From NCBI GenBank assembly GCA_025769875.1, contig JAGFNK010000727.1, positions 1 through 23,902 of the forward strand: a stretch of 23,902 bases of DNA. Reading direction: 5' to 3'. Shown here one piece after another: positions 1 through 10,155 of this stretch (the stretch's first letter is position 1; every line of letters begins with the position of its first letter). The notes below the pieces were generated by a model. The model saw only the letters and a program-made list of their open reading frames with translations. It made no database searches and was not told the DNA's origin. Made by a program: the position numbers and the translations under genes. The DNA comes from Russula earlei (lineage: Eukaryota > Basidiomycota > Agaricomycetes > Russulales > Russulaceae).

Positions 1-38
1 ATAACAGGCAACTTTATATGTTTTTTACAAGTATGTTA

Positions 39-1781
39 CTTACTGTCATTTTCATGTGACCTTGCACTTGCCATTTTTGGATATCATTTCGAGTGCGAAA
101 ATAAAACTGCTATATCTCAACAGTTTCTCAACAGATTGCCTTGAAACTTTGACAGTAGAACCTTATATGTTGTATCTAGGTGCAGCTAAAATATGGGAGC
201 CTAATATTTAGTTCTTGAAATGTCAATTTTTGGGTGGTGACATGAGTGCAAAACTTTGAACTGCCATATCTCAACTGTTTCTGAACCAATTGACTTGAAA
301 CTTCAACAGTGGGATCCCATGTACTGTATCTAGGTGCAGCCCAAGAGTTGGGGTCTGATTCTTAGTTTTTGAAGTTTCGGTTTTTGGGTGTGATCTGAGT
401 TTGAAATTTCAATCTGCCATATCTCAACCATTTCTCAATAGATTGCCTTGAAACATGGACAGTGGGACCTTATATACTGTATCTAGGTGCAGCGAAAATA
501 TGGGAGCCTAATATTCAGTTTTTGAAGTTTTGATTTTTGGGTGCCGAGCTGCGTGTGAAATTTGGTACTGCCATATCTCAACCATTTCTCAATGGATTGT
601 CTTGAAACAAGGACAGTGGAACCTCATGTACTGTAGCTAGATGTTTCACTTGTTGGATGTTCATGTTTTGGGGTGCCAACCCCAAGCATGATAATATTAC
701 ATTATCCCTACAGCTGAATCCATCCATGATATGATATGACTATTACAACTGTACCACACAAGAAGGGCACACTTAAGTTCATGGGGCTGGACAAGGACTG
801 AGGGAAGAGTGAAAGAGACAAAATTGAAATGATGATGCGAGGCATGCGTTGAGGCAGCAATAGGCATCGGCATGGGTACATGTGTGTGTAGCTTCTTCAG
901 TGAGTCTTTGGCCTCATGTGCGCATGGTCTCATCGTCGCAAAGGGGGGTATGCACGTTCTGAGGTGTTGCCATGCGTTGGAACGTGGGCACAGTGCAGGG
1001 AAGCAGGAGGGAGGAGTGTGCTTGTGTCGTGTGTCAAATGTGTTGTCACAATGTGGTGTTGCCAGGCGTTGCCGTGTTGCTGATATTGGTGCTGCTGCTG
1101 CTGTTGTTGTTGTTGTTGATCCTGGTGCTGCTGTCATGGCAGAGGCTGAGGCATGGCTGTTTGAGGCAATGGGGTGGTGAGAGGCAAGGGCATAGGTGAT
1201 GGCATTATGGAAAGGCATGAGCGTCTGAGGGGGTGACTTGCGTGTTGCTTGTGCTGTCATCTTGTGGGCACGGCGACAAGGTCTTTGCCACTGCAGGTGA
1301 TGGCAGTGCTCGTGGGTGAGGTTGTACATATGGATGGGGATGTGGTGGAAGGGGAGGAGTGGTGTGGTGTGGTGCTTGCATCGGTGATGTCTCCTGTGAC
1401 GACATTGTGGTGGCGGCTGGTGATCTTTCTGCGGGGCGGCATTGAGGTAATGATGGGTGATGCTGGATGTGTGGGAACCACAGGGACGATGGGAGTGGGC
1501 GATGTGAAGGTGTGACATTTTGGCAACCATACCCACTGTTATGGGGCAGGGTGGGGAATGTGGCGGTGTGGGTTTTGCCTGGAGTCGCGTAGAAGCATGG
1601 CTGTGTGCGTGCATATGTTGGGCAGCAGAGAGGTGATGTCATGCCAGGTGGGAGAGTGAGTAAATGTGTGCACGCACCAAGGGGGTCCAGGGGGCGTGAT
1701 CCATTCGTTATGAAGGGAAGTAGGATGTTCACATCCTCAGAAAGCACCGAAGAGTGTCCTGCTGGTGAGAAGGGACGAGCT
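39..1781 (+). repeat. E1 left inverted arm
   Basis: This arm pairs with 2173-4745. From the outside inward it holds four ~154 bp subrepeats, a stretch around 690-870, a (CTG/GTT)-type low-complexity tract near 1085-1135, and a segment around 1600-1780 next to the loop. The strand running from loop to terminus is rich in C and A and poor in stops, so long open frames appear, such as one of 305 codons at 1614-697. The right arm breaks that frame, so it is not called a gene. Confidence 0.85.
84..650 (+). repeat. Four tandem ~154 bp subrepeats (E1 left arm)
   Basis: The shared core TATCTCAA occurs at about 113, 267, 420 and 574, spaced 153-154 bp apart. Each core is followed by a CTTGAAAC motif, an ACAGTGG-like motif and, in most units, GTATCTAGGTGCAGC. 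Units are clearly diverged but alignable by eye. Confidence 0.85.
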
Positions 1782-2172
1782 ATAAGAAAAGCACCAGGAG
1801 ACCTATGTAGGAATAAGTCAGATTACTTGTCTCTCTCTTGTTTTCCTATCTGTAGTCTCATATTTGCAATCACGGTTCTGGATTTTTGCTTGTGCATGCT
1901 AGCACTTGGAGTGCTTACTTGCACATTCTCATGCTATTTGAATCTACATATTGCTTATCCAAGTGGTGGTGACATCGTGTGCATACTTTTGGCTGATCCC
2001 ACCCCAGTCTGTATCACCCAGGTCTCTCCTGGAGGCAACTGCAACAGGAAGCAGGATGATTTGTATCAAATGATGGCAATCCAGGAGACCTTTGAAGAGA
2101 CAGGTCTACTTCTTGCATCCTCAACATCGGAGTCCAAGGCACCTCTGAGTGACGTTGCTCTGGACATGTCTT
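1782..2172 (+). pseudogene. Captured Nudix hydrolase gene fragment in the E1 loop
   Basis: The loop between the E1 arms reads on the plus strand as a partial Nudix domain at about 2022-2140: SPGGN, then KQDD, then AIQETFEETGLLLAS. This follows the Nudix box G-x5-E-x7-RE-x2-EE-x-G, but the usual box Arg is Gln and the first Glu position is Asp. The PGGN...KQDD...ETFEETGLLLA wording resembles the fungal NUDT19-like subgroup from memory. A GTAGGA...CTGTAG stretch at 1807-1855 looks like a retained 49 bp intron, which would mean capture from genomic DNA rather than cDNA. The catalytic fold is incomplete on both sides and there is no plausible start, so this is a gene relic. The open frame 1605-2216 crosses from the left arm through the loop and is not a native gene. 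Confidence 0.6.
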
Positions 2173-2876
2173 GCTCGTCCCTTCTCACTGGCAGGACACT
2201 CTTTGGTGCTTTCTGAGGATGTGAACATCCTACTTCCCTTCACAACAAATGGATCATGCCCCCTGGACCCCCTTGGTGCATGCGTGCGTTTACCCACTCT
2301 CCTGCCTGGCACAACATCACCTCTCTGCTGCCCAACATATGCGCGCACACAGCCACACTTCTACACGACTCCAGGCAAAACCCACGCTGCCGCATTCCCC
2401 ACCCTGCCCCGTAACAGTGGGTATGGTTGCCGAAATGTCACACCTTCACATTGCCCGCTCCCATCGTCCCTGTGGTTCCTGCACATCCAGCATCGCCCAT
2501 CATCACCTTGACGCTGCCCCGCAGAAAGATCACCAGCTGCCACCACAATGTCGTCACAGGAGACATCGCTGATGCAAGCACCACACCGCACCACTCCTCC
2601 CCTTCCACCACATCCCCATCCATACGTACAACCTCACCCATGAGCGCTGCCATCACCTGCAGTGGCAAAGACCTCATTGCCATGCCCACAAGATGACAGC
2701 ACAAGCAACACGCAAGTCACCCCCTCAGATGCTCACGCCTTTCCATAATGCCATTGCCTACGCCCTTGCCTCTCGCCACCCCATTGCCTCAAATGACCAC
2801 GCCTCAGCCTCTGCCATGACAGCAGCACCAGGATCAACGACAACAACAACAGCAGCAGCACCAATATCAGCAATGC

Positions 2877-3704
2877 TGTTATGAACCAAGGCCAGGTCCT
2901 GGCCGTAGATTGTCCTATTTCACTCAAGAGAGACCTCTCTCACTTTGCATTGCCGACTCCCTTCCATTTTCTGGGCTATCCCTCCTGCGGTACAAGATAT
3001 CGCTATTGCAAAGGCACTATAACATGACCAAGCACCCATTTCCTAATCGGGTAATCATCGCGTGGCAACCACATGGCCACCCAGCCACCAAGGACCCGAA
3101 ACAGTGGCACAAACTCTTAGAAACTGTTGCATAAATCATCTGATGTCATCAAGGCTCCAATGACATCATGGCTGACTGAGCAACTCCACAGTGACCTCAT
3201 AGGCTCACTAAGCGCTCCACAGTGACATCATAATGATGTCATTGCTCCACAATGATCAGTAATGCGCTCAGTAAGCCTGAAACTTGACACAAGCAAGTTT
3301 ATGCCTCTGTAGTCCTATTGGATGGTACCAAAGAGTCTAGAATAGTCCCAGTTCTTTGTAATCGACCCTGTACATTGTATATAAGCCCCAATGAAGCATG
3401 GCAGTCGTCAGACTGTCCATTTGTGATACTCTCACCTTCCTGGGTACTCCCCTGCGACCGCTCAGTCTAAAGTCCTCCCTCGTCCTCAAGGTACTCTTCA
3501 ACGACCACCTTGTTTAAAGACCCTCGCTGCACTGGCCTCTACTCTTCACCTCTGCCTCCTGCAACACGTACCAGTCCCCATCTGGTATCTTCTAGTCGTT
3601 TGGCTCGTCCTCCTGTTCAACGCTGTTTACGCCGCGTACCGTCTGTTCCAACCCTTGCCCACCTGCTCCTGAGTCCTTAGTGACCAGCAGTACGAGTCTT
3701 GACA
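2877..3704 (+). mobile_element. Solo LTR, copy 1 (828 bp, diverged)
   Basis: The insert begins TGTTATGAACC and ends GAGTCTTGACA, matching the TGTCA...TGACA termini of the two LTRs further right. It has the same internal order of signals: a TATATAAG box near 3380, then a GTC-GTCA-GAC hairpin and GACTGTCCATTTGT at 3402-3425, then a TCCTGGGTACTCC-like motif. It lies inside the E1 right arm, so it is younger than E1. The 5 bp flanks are AATGC and AACAC; the uninterrupted arm has AACAC. It is shorter and clearly more diverged than copies 2 and 3. No internal retrotransposon genes are present. Confidence 0.75.
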
Positions 3705-4134
3705 AACACAGCCAACGCCTGGCAACACCACGTCGCAATGACACATTTGACACACGACACAAGCACACTCCTCCCTCCTACTTCCCCACACTGTGCCTGC
3801 ATTCCAATGCATGGCAACACCTCAGAATGTGCACACCCCCCTTTGCAATGATGAGACCATGTGTGCGCAAGGCCAAAGACTCACTGAAGAAGCTACATGC
3901 AAATGTACCCATGCCGATGCCTATTGCTGCCTCAACGCACGCCTTGCATCATCATTTCAATTTTGTCTCTTTCACTCTTCCCTCAGTCCTTGTCCAGCCC
4001 CATGAACTTAAGTGTGCCCTTCTCGTGTGGTACAGTTGTAATAGTCATATCATATCATGGATGGATTCAGCTGTAGGGATAATGTAATATTATCATGCTT
4101 GGGGTTGGCACCCCAAAACGTGAACATCCAATGA

Positions 4135-4700
4135 GTGAAACATCTAGCTACAGTACATGAGGTTCCACTGTCCAAGTTTCAAGACAATCCATTGAGAAAT
4201 GGTTGAGACATGGCAGTACGAAATTTTGCACACAGCTTGGCACCCAAAAATCAAAACTTCAAAAACTGAATATTAGGCTCCCATATTTTCGCTGCACCTA
4301 GATACAGTATATAAGGTCCCACTGTCCATGTTTCAAGGCAATCTATTGAGAAATGGTTGAGATATGGCAGATTGAAATTTCAAACTCAGATCACACCCAA
4401 AAACCGAAACTTCAAAAACTAAGAATCAGACCCCAACTCTTGGGCTGCACCTAGATACAGTACATGGGATCCCACTGTTGAAGTTTCAAGTCAATTGGTT
4501 CAGAAACAGTTGAGATATGGCAGTTCAAAGTTTTGCACTCATGTCACCACCCAAAAATTGACATTTCAAGAACTAAATATTAGGCTCCCATATTTTAGCT
4601 GCACCTAGATACAACATATAAGGTTCTACTGTCAAAGTTTCAAGGCAATCTGTTGAGAAACTGTTGAGATATAGCAGTTTTATGTTTGCACTCAAAATGA
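4135..4700 (-). repeat. Four tandem ~154 bp subrepeats (E1 right arm)
   Basis: The inverted core TTGAGATA (or TTGAGACA) occurs at about 4203, 4357, 4510 and 4664, with the same 153-154 bp spacing as in the left arm, in mirrored order. Confidence 0.85.
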
Positions 4701-4905
4701 CATCCAAAATTGGCAAGTGCAAGGTCACGTGAAAACGACAATAAGGAATAAAATGGGAGAATATCTTTTAGAAGGTTTGGAGTTGGGAACAGAAGTAAAA
4801 TAAGAAATGAAGATGTATAGTGAAGGAACCTTGGACTTTGACAGAAATAACACCTTTCCTGTCTGTTTGGCTGATGTGCTTGCTCTGATCTCAGTGCATG
4901 TATGC

Positions 4906-5007
4906 TAGGGCTGCCAACCATACCCATACACATATGGTCTACAGCCACCATAATATGGTATCCCATACCATACCATATGGGTAGTGGAAGTGTACACTGA
5001 TGGTACA
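4906..5007 (+). repeat. Short dispersed repeat beginning TAGGGCTGCCAAC
   Basis: The terminus TAGGGCTGCCAAC is followed by a CCATAC/TATGGTA-rich low-complexity stretch, then by GTGGAAG and TGATGGTACAG. The same order occurs inverted at 13347 going left. The copy is interrupted by LTR copy 2; matching CCATACTGTACCATATA text resumes at about 5997. The far boundary is not clear. It may be a MITE or SINE-like unit. Confidence 0.45.
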
Positions 5008-5582
5008 GTTGCTGTCATGAACCATTCTCTGGAGAGGGCCCTTGAAGGACCCTTCCTTATAGGAGGAAACCCAGCCTCTATGGTGTCACCCTGTTCACAC
5101 AAGCAAAAGGGGTGAGTAGAGGTGTCCACAATATCGTGTGCGCATTGTCGTGCGAGCGATTCTCAGCACAATCGACGTACAGCAAGCCCCACTTAATGGC
5201 AACCCTTCTAGCAATAAAGGACAGTATTAGGGCCCTCCTAGGGACCCTTTAGGACGACTCTAGGTGCTCTACAATAGGTACTAACCTGGTATCAAAGACT
5301 CTACAACACGTTATTAGACCAACTCTAATAACTATAGAATGAACTATAAGGCAATACTAAGGACCTTAATAGAAGTATTAGGGTCGACTCTAAGGACCCT
5401 AATAGAGCTATATAAGGGCCTTATAAGATAACACTATTCCCTAACCAAACTACAAGTCCTCAAATGACCGGCCCTAAACTAACTAACAGAAAATGACTCA
5501 GGTGCTCGCACATGCACTAAAACAGTAAACATGTGGACAATGAAAGCTCTTACTCATCAGGAGAAGCCTTCTTACTCAGCAG

Positions 5583-5614
5583 CTTACTGAGCATGACTGA
5601 GCATGCTCAGTAAG
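5583..5614. repeat. Perfect 13 bp inverted repeat in the LTR U3 (copy 2)
   Basis: CTTACTGAGCATG and its exact reverse complement are separated by six bases (ACTGAG). The same structure is intact in copy 3 at 6748-6779, so it predates both insertions. Confidence 0.8.
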
Positions 5615-5697
5615 TGCACTCCGACTTCTTACTCATCACTCTATTGTGCTTGATAACAAGGTTATGACTTGTTCTCTATTCAGCAGTTCTCTTGTAG

Positions 5698-5740
5698 GAT
5701 ATAAGCGCTCAATAAAGTAGCGGACAGTCCTCAGACTGTC
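5698..5740 (+). promoter_or_regulatory. LTR TATA box, AATAAA and R hairpin (copy 2)
   Basis: A GATATAAG TATA-like box is followed by CAATAAAG and then GACAGTC-CTCA-GACTGTC at 5723-5740, a perfect 7 bp stem with a four-base loop. The TATA-like box suggests the U3/R boundary; the AATAAA plus hairpin could mark the transcript start or end. Copies 1 and 3 have the same arrangement. Confidence 0.55.
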
Positions 5741-5974
5741 CATTTGTTTACGGCACTCTCTATCCCTGGGATACTCCTTTAAGGACCATCCCCTTGTGAC
5801 TATCCTGGCCTCCTCTTTGCATGACTACTCAACTCTCACAGTAACGGTACCTCTCTGGTATTTGTTACTACTCTGGACTCTGCTTCTAGCCCATGCTGTC
5901 CTAGACGTCTATCGACTTGTCTCTGAACTAACCCCTCGCTCTTGAACTGGATTGTTCAGCAGTGAGTCTCAACA

Positions 5975-6176
5975 GTTGCTGGTATAGTAAGTTACCCATA
6001 CTGTACCATATAAGGGATGCCATCAAGCTGTATATATGGGTTGTATATTAGTTGTACTCAATTGCAAGACAAACCCCACCAATGTCTCAACTGTCTTTTG
6101 TATCTCACTCCATATTGGTCTGACTTGTCGTCACCGCTTGCATATGCAGTATTCATCCATGGTGACTTGGTGTTGC
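5975..6176. other. Spacer between LTR copies 2 and 3; no gene
   Basis: About 200 bp of AT-rich sequence, partly a continuation of the short repeat interrupted by LTR copy 2 (CCATACTGTACCATATA at about 5997). It has no polypurine tract next to copy 3 and no coding potential, so it is not taken as the internal region of a retrotransposon. Confidence 0.5.
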
Positions 6177-7139
6177 TGTCATGAACCATTTCCCAGAGAG
6201 GGCCCTTGAAGGACCCTTCATTATGAGAGGAAACCCAGCCTCTATGGTGTCACCCTGTTCACATGGACAAAGGGGTGAGTAGAGGTGTCCACAATATTGC
6301 ATGTGCATTGTCGCACAAGCAATTCTCAGCACAATCGACATACAGCAAGCCCCACTTAATGGCAACCCTTTTAGCAATAAAGGACAGTATTATAGCCTCC
6401 CTGAAGACCCTTTAGGACGACTCTAAATGCTCTACAATAGGCACTAACACCATACTAAAGACCCTACAACGTGTTATTAGACTAACTCTAATAACTATAG
6501 AACAAAATATAAAGCAATACTAAGGACCTTAATAGAAGTATTAGGGTCAACTCTAAGGACCCTAATAGAACTATATAAGGGGCCTTATAGGCAACTCTAT
6601 TCCTTGAACCAAACTACAAGTCCTCAAATGACCAGCCCTAAACTAACTGACAGCAAATGAATTAGGTACTTTGCATGTGTACTAAAGCAGTGAACACATG
6701 GACAATAAAGGCTCTTACTCATCAAGAGAAGCCTTCTTACTCAGTGGCTTACTGAGCATGACTGAGCATGCTCAGTAAGCGTACTCCAACTTCTTACTCA
6801 TCTGTCTCTTGTGCTTAATAACAAAGTTATGACTTGTTCCCTATTTAGCAGTTATCTTGTAGTATATAAGTGCTCAATAAAGTAGCAGACAGTCTTCAGA
6901 CTGTCCATTTGTTTATGGCACTCTCTATCCCTGGGATACTCCTTTAAGGACTGTCCCCTTGTAACCATTCTGGCCTCTTCCCTGCGTACCTGCTCAACTC
7001 TACCAGTAACCATACTGCTTTGGTATTTGGTACTGCTTTGGACTCTACTTCTTGCCCACGCCGTCTTGGACATCTATCAACTCATCTTTGAGCTTATCCC
7101 TCGCTCTTGAACTGGATAGTTCAACAGTGAGTCCTGACA
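6177..7139 (+). mobile_element. Solo LTR, copy 3 (963 bp)
   Basis: Starts TGTCATGAACC and ends GTCCTGACA, so its ends are TGTCA/TGACA inverted termini. It aligns with copy 2 along its whole length, including the 13 bp inverted repeat (6748-6779), the TATATAAG box near 6863, AATAAAG and a GACAGTC-TTCA-GACTGTC hairpin at 6888-6905. Flanks are GTTGC (6172-6176) and GTCAC (7140-7144), an imperfect duplication. No internal retrotransposon genes accompany it. Confidence 0.82.
6863..6905 (+). promoter_or_regulatory. LTR TATA box, AATAAA and R hairpin (copy 3)
   Basis: TATATAAG is followed by CAATAAAG and the 7 bp stem hairpin at 6888-6905. The loop reads TTCA here and CTCA in copy 2, while both stems are unchanged. 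Confidence 0.55.
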
Positions 7140-7144
7140 GTCAC

Positions 7145-8094
7145 CTAGCACCTGGGCAGGCATCACCAGGCCCAACTTGACAGCATGAACAAAAAAAAAA
7201 AAAGCCCAAATGCATGACCTTGTAAACAAAGGGTGGTGAGTGGCACTGTGCCAGTGACATCAGAGCCATGGCAACATGTTGGCTGACAGTAACACAAGAT
7301 ACAATAAAATCAGTGTACAGTACTGCATCCAATAATCCTCAAACAGATGGTGCATGATTTTGACACTGGCATCTACTTGTTACTGGTTGACACCTTGTTA
7401 ATGTTCCCAACCCTTGCCATTTCAGGTACAAAGGGAGACTTCTGATTGCCCTGCCAAGTGATGCTTCTTGCAGCCAGTACACAAGTGGCAGTTTGGATAG
7501 GAACAGGGAAAATGCCATCCAACACTCAGATGGACATCACTGACAAAAGGTTGACTGTTAGTGTAGGGTGCCAAGTGTGGATTTGAACCCACATTTCACC
7601 CTGGCCACAGGTTATATGGCCTATACCATGTGGGGCTTTCTTGACTTTAACACAGGTGTCAGAACTTGTGTTTGGACATAAATAATTGATGGTAGAGGAA
7701 CCCATTTTGCCACTGTGCTTGTGATGGCCTGTGCCAGCAACATTCACAGTAGATGTCATCTCGTAACTTTTGCTTATTGTACCAGTGGCTGTGCTTCTTG
7801 GGCCCCCATCATATGAACACTGTTGTGGGCCTCCCCAATCCCACAACATGCTAGGGGTACAGGGTCAGGGGGCTGCGGTCATGAACATGATTTGTGACAA
7901 TAGTGTGCCATCCCCTCTTGTGCTGATGGCATGAGTTGGAACTTCAAAGGAAATTGCATGAAGGTTAAGGACAATGCGTGAGCCCACAAAAGATTCAATG
8001 GAGAGCAACCATGGCAAGGCGATTGCTGTGATGGGGGAGTTTCCCATGCCAAGATAGAACCCAGCATTAACACAGAGGGTGACTACATGGAGTT
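7145..8094. other. Intergenic stretch left of E2; no supported gene
   Basis: The region contains a run of 13 A near 7190-7202. Minus-strand open frames occur at 7849-7526 (107 codons) and 8047-7865 (60 codons). The second reads SRIVLNLHA, loosely like the membrane end of some fungal DUF6533-type proteins, but the frame is short, broken and without a confident start or splice sites. I treat it at most as a relic. Confidence 0.3.
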
Positions 8095-9899
8095 TATTGC
8101 CATTTTCAGCACACTTGGCGGAGTTTGAATTCCACCCAAATCAGTGCAGAAAACCCTCTCAAATGTGTGGGGCAAATATCTCCCTCAAAACAGCTTCAAT
8201 TCACATAAAAACTTATTGTCCCTGAATCGCCTGAATGAGGGCTAGGCAGCCCCATTGTTTTCATGAGATTTGAGTGAGAATTGGTGGAGCTGGACTCAAG
8301 CCACCTCCACATGTGTATTAGATGAATTACAACTCAAAATTGTGGTCTATATCTATTATTTTTTCCCTCACGTTGTACCCATGGGCTGTCTTGAGGCAGC
8401 CCCATAGTGTTTTTGACTCAAGTGTTGTGGTGTGCAACGTCGTTTCCCTCATATCATGTGACAGTAGCACGGTCGTGTGCCAGGAAGGAGCCCCCCAGGA
8501 AGTGCACACCTAAGCCCATGGGGCGGTGAAGTGTGTCCAAGAATGCAGAATGACCTCATAAGACTGAAGCTCCAAAGAGGAGGAGCACCTAGCAGGAACA
8601 CGAGAACACATTTGTTCATTTGACTGCACTCAGGTTCACACAGATGAACTGGGAACAACAGGGCAACTTTATTCAAGATGGTAGCAGATACAGGTGGGAA
8701 CTAAGGCTAAGGGACAGGAAAAGCACAAAAGACAGGCATATGAAAGGAAATCTAGATGTGAGAAGGGGACCGAAGCTGGACAATGCAAGGTATCGAGTTG
8801 TGGTCTCCAGCAGCTATGGTAGTGGTGTGTGGCGATTTGTGAAGGATGGCCAAGGCCAGGTGTGGTGATGAGGGGTGTGGTCGAGTCGCAATGCAAGGAG
8901 GGGGAGATGATGCAAAGGAGAGGCTGTAGGGGGGATAGGGAGAGTGCTGGTGGGTGGTCACTTGGGCGCTGATGGTGCTGCCAAACGCGATTGCGGGTGG
9001 GACAATTGGAGAACTTGGATGGCAGATGCAAGGTAGAGGAGCGAGGGGGCATGCAAGTAGAAAGGGAGAGGGAAGACGGCAGCAGGCTGGGAAATGGACG
9101 CATAGGCGGTGTGCAGATCTCTGACTAACAAAATGAGAGTCTAGTAAAAAAGGGGAGAAAAGCATACTGAAATGTACAGTAGCAACACCGTCCAATGGCA
9201 ATGAAGATGGCGGTGTGTGGTATGGGGCTCTTCGGCTGTGCATTGGGACTCATTGGTGCATGGTAAAGGCGGGGGTGTTGAGGGCAAGGGCATGCGGCAG
9301 TTGATGGGGGTGAGGGTGGCGTGCTGGTGGTGATGATGATGATGATGATGTGAGGATGAAGAGGAGATGGCACAAAAGGAATATGCACATATGTACTCTT
9401 GTAAGCGATTCGCAGCCAGCCATATAGCTGTGTGTGGGTGAGTCAACATTGAGGCCGTGCACCTTTGCGACAATTTTGCATGTCTTGTGGTCCGTGAATG
9501 TGTGCTGTAGTGAGTTCCCAGGCTTCTGCATTTACATAGGCATAGGACTCTTCCTCCCCATCCTCATCAATAGCAGGAAGGGATGTCTTGGAAGCCTGAG
9601 CTCATGGTTGTGATCACTTTGGTTGAGTGGGAGTGCCTGAGCTGTCATTTTCATTTCCACCAGTTTTTTTTCAGGCAGCCTTCCTTTGGCCAGTAGTACG
9701 TATTGGTGCAGGCCGGCGTTTTGAAGCACATTGCTTTGAGCCCATGAGGGTTTAGGGGGTTGAAATGGAGGGGTAGAGCAAGGTATGGTGAGCAGCTCTG
9801 GGAAGGGAAGAACACCCTGTCATCGTCCTGGAGTAGGAGTGGACAGGGTGGACGGTTGATGAATAAGCCACACAACTCTTTACGCACTCACTTTATGCA
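8095..9899 (+). repeat. E2 left inverted arm
   Basis: Pairs with 11367-13167 at about equal length (1.80 kb). The strand running from loop to terminus is C-rich and stop-poor, giving overlapping open frames such as 9103-8669 (144 codons) and 9243-8752. A (GAT/ATC) repeat tract lies near 9330-9352. Confidence 0.85.
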
Positions 9900-10155
9900 A
9901 CAACAGGGCCCACACATGAGGCGCCTGTGCAGGCATTGTAACGAGTTCATGGACACGGGTGAGAACATTGGGAGCAGGTTGTAGGGGGAAAGGCCAGCAT
10001 AGCTGATTTCATGGCCAGCAGCCGTGAGTGGTGGGGGTCTCCTGCTGCTCGGGGCAGCAGTTGGCTTGGGGTCCAATGATGTTCAAGGCCAGAATGGTAG
10101 CTTTGCAAGGTCCAATACAGTACAACAAGGGGACACCACAGTAACTCGGAAAAAG

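Larger units (their letters stand above)
39..4745. mobile_element. Foldback-like element E1 (long inverted arms, non-autonomous)
   Basis: The sequence from 39 to 1781 reappears as its reverse complement from 2173 to 4745, apart from an 828 bp LTR inserted in the right arm. Without that insert both arms are about 1.74 kb, and the loop between them is only about 390 bp. The match stops near 39 on the left and 4745 on the right; the flanks beyond are unrelated, so these are the probable termini. No clean target-site duplication was recognised. The arms carry tandem subrepeats, as Foldback/Galileo-type elements do, but sequence membership of that superfamily is not shown. No transposase was found, so mobility would have to be supplied in trans. 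The loop holds a piece of host gene. Confidence 0.8.
2173..4745 (-). repeat. E1 right inverted arm (interrupted by an LTR)
   Basis: This is the reverse complement of 39-1781. It is split at about 2876/3705 by an inserted solo LTR: the left-arm equivalent is continuous across CAGCAACACGGCAACGCC, while here the same sequence is broken. The outer end at 4745 matches position 39. Frames that are open in the left arm are broken here by substitutions and by the insertion. Confidence 0.85.
5013..5974 (+). mobile_element. Solo LTR, copy 2 (962 bp), perfect 5 bp TSD
   Basis: The element starts TGTCATGAACC and ends GTCTCAACA. It is flanked on both sides by GTTGC (5008-5012 and 5975-5979), a perfect 5 bp target-site duplication. 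Inside are a region rich in CTAAGGACC/CCTAATA motifs (about 5220-5420), a perfect 13 bp inverted repeat (5583-5614), a GATATAAG box near 5698, AATAAAG at about 5711 and a small hairpin just after it. This is the U3-R-U5 order of an LTR. There is no internal region, primer-binding site or second LTR for it, so it is a solo LTR left by LTR-LTR recombination. Confidence 0.85.

Noticed and set aside
697..1614. 305-codon minus-strand open frame in the E1 left arm
   Set aside because: Low-complexity His/Pro/Thr-rich translation, other frames also open there, and the matching frame in the right arm is broken. It is explained by base composition.
1605..2216. 203-codon plus-strand frame crossing the E1 left arm and loop
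   Set aside because: Its first part is arm repeat read in an arbitrary frame; only the Nudix-like part in the loop has meaning, and it is incomplete.
5013..7139. LTR copies 2 and 3 as the two ends of one retrotransposon
   Set aside because: Only about 200 bp lies between them, without polypurine tract or coding sequence, and copy 2 has its own perfect target duplication on both sides.
7526..8073. Minus-strand frames as a membrane protein gene
   Set aside because: Only a short SRIVLNLHA stretch is suggestive; frames are short, broken and lack start or splice support.
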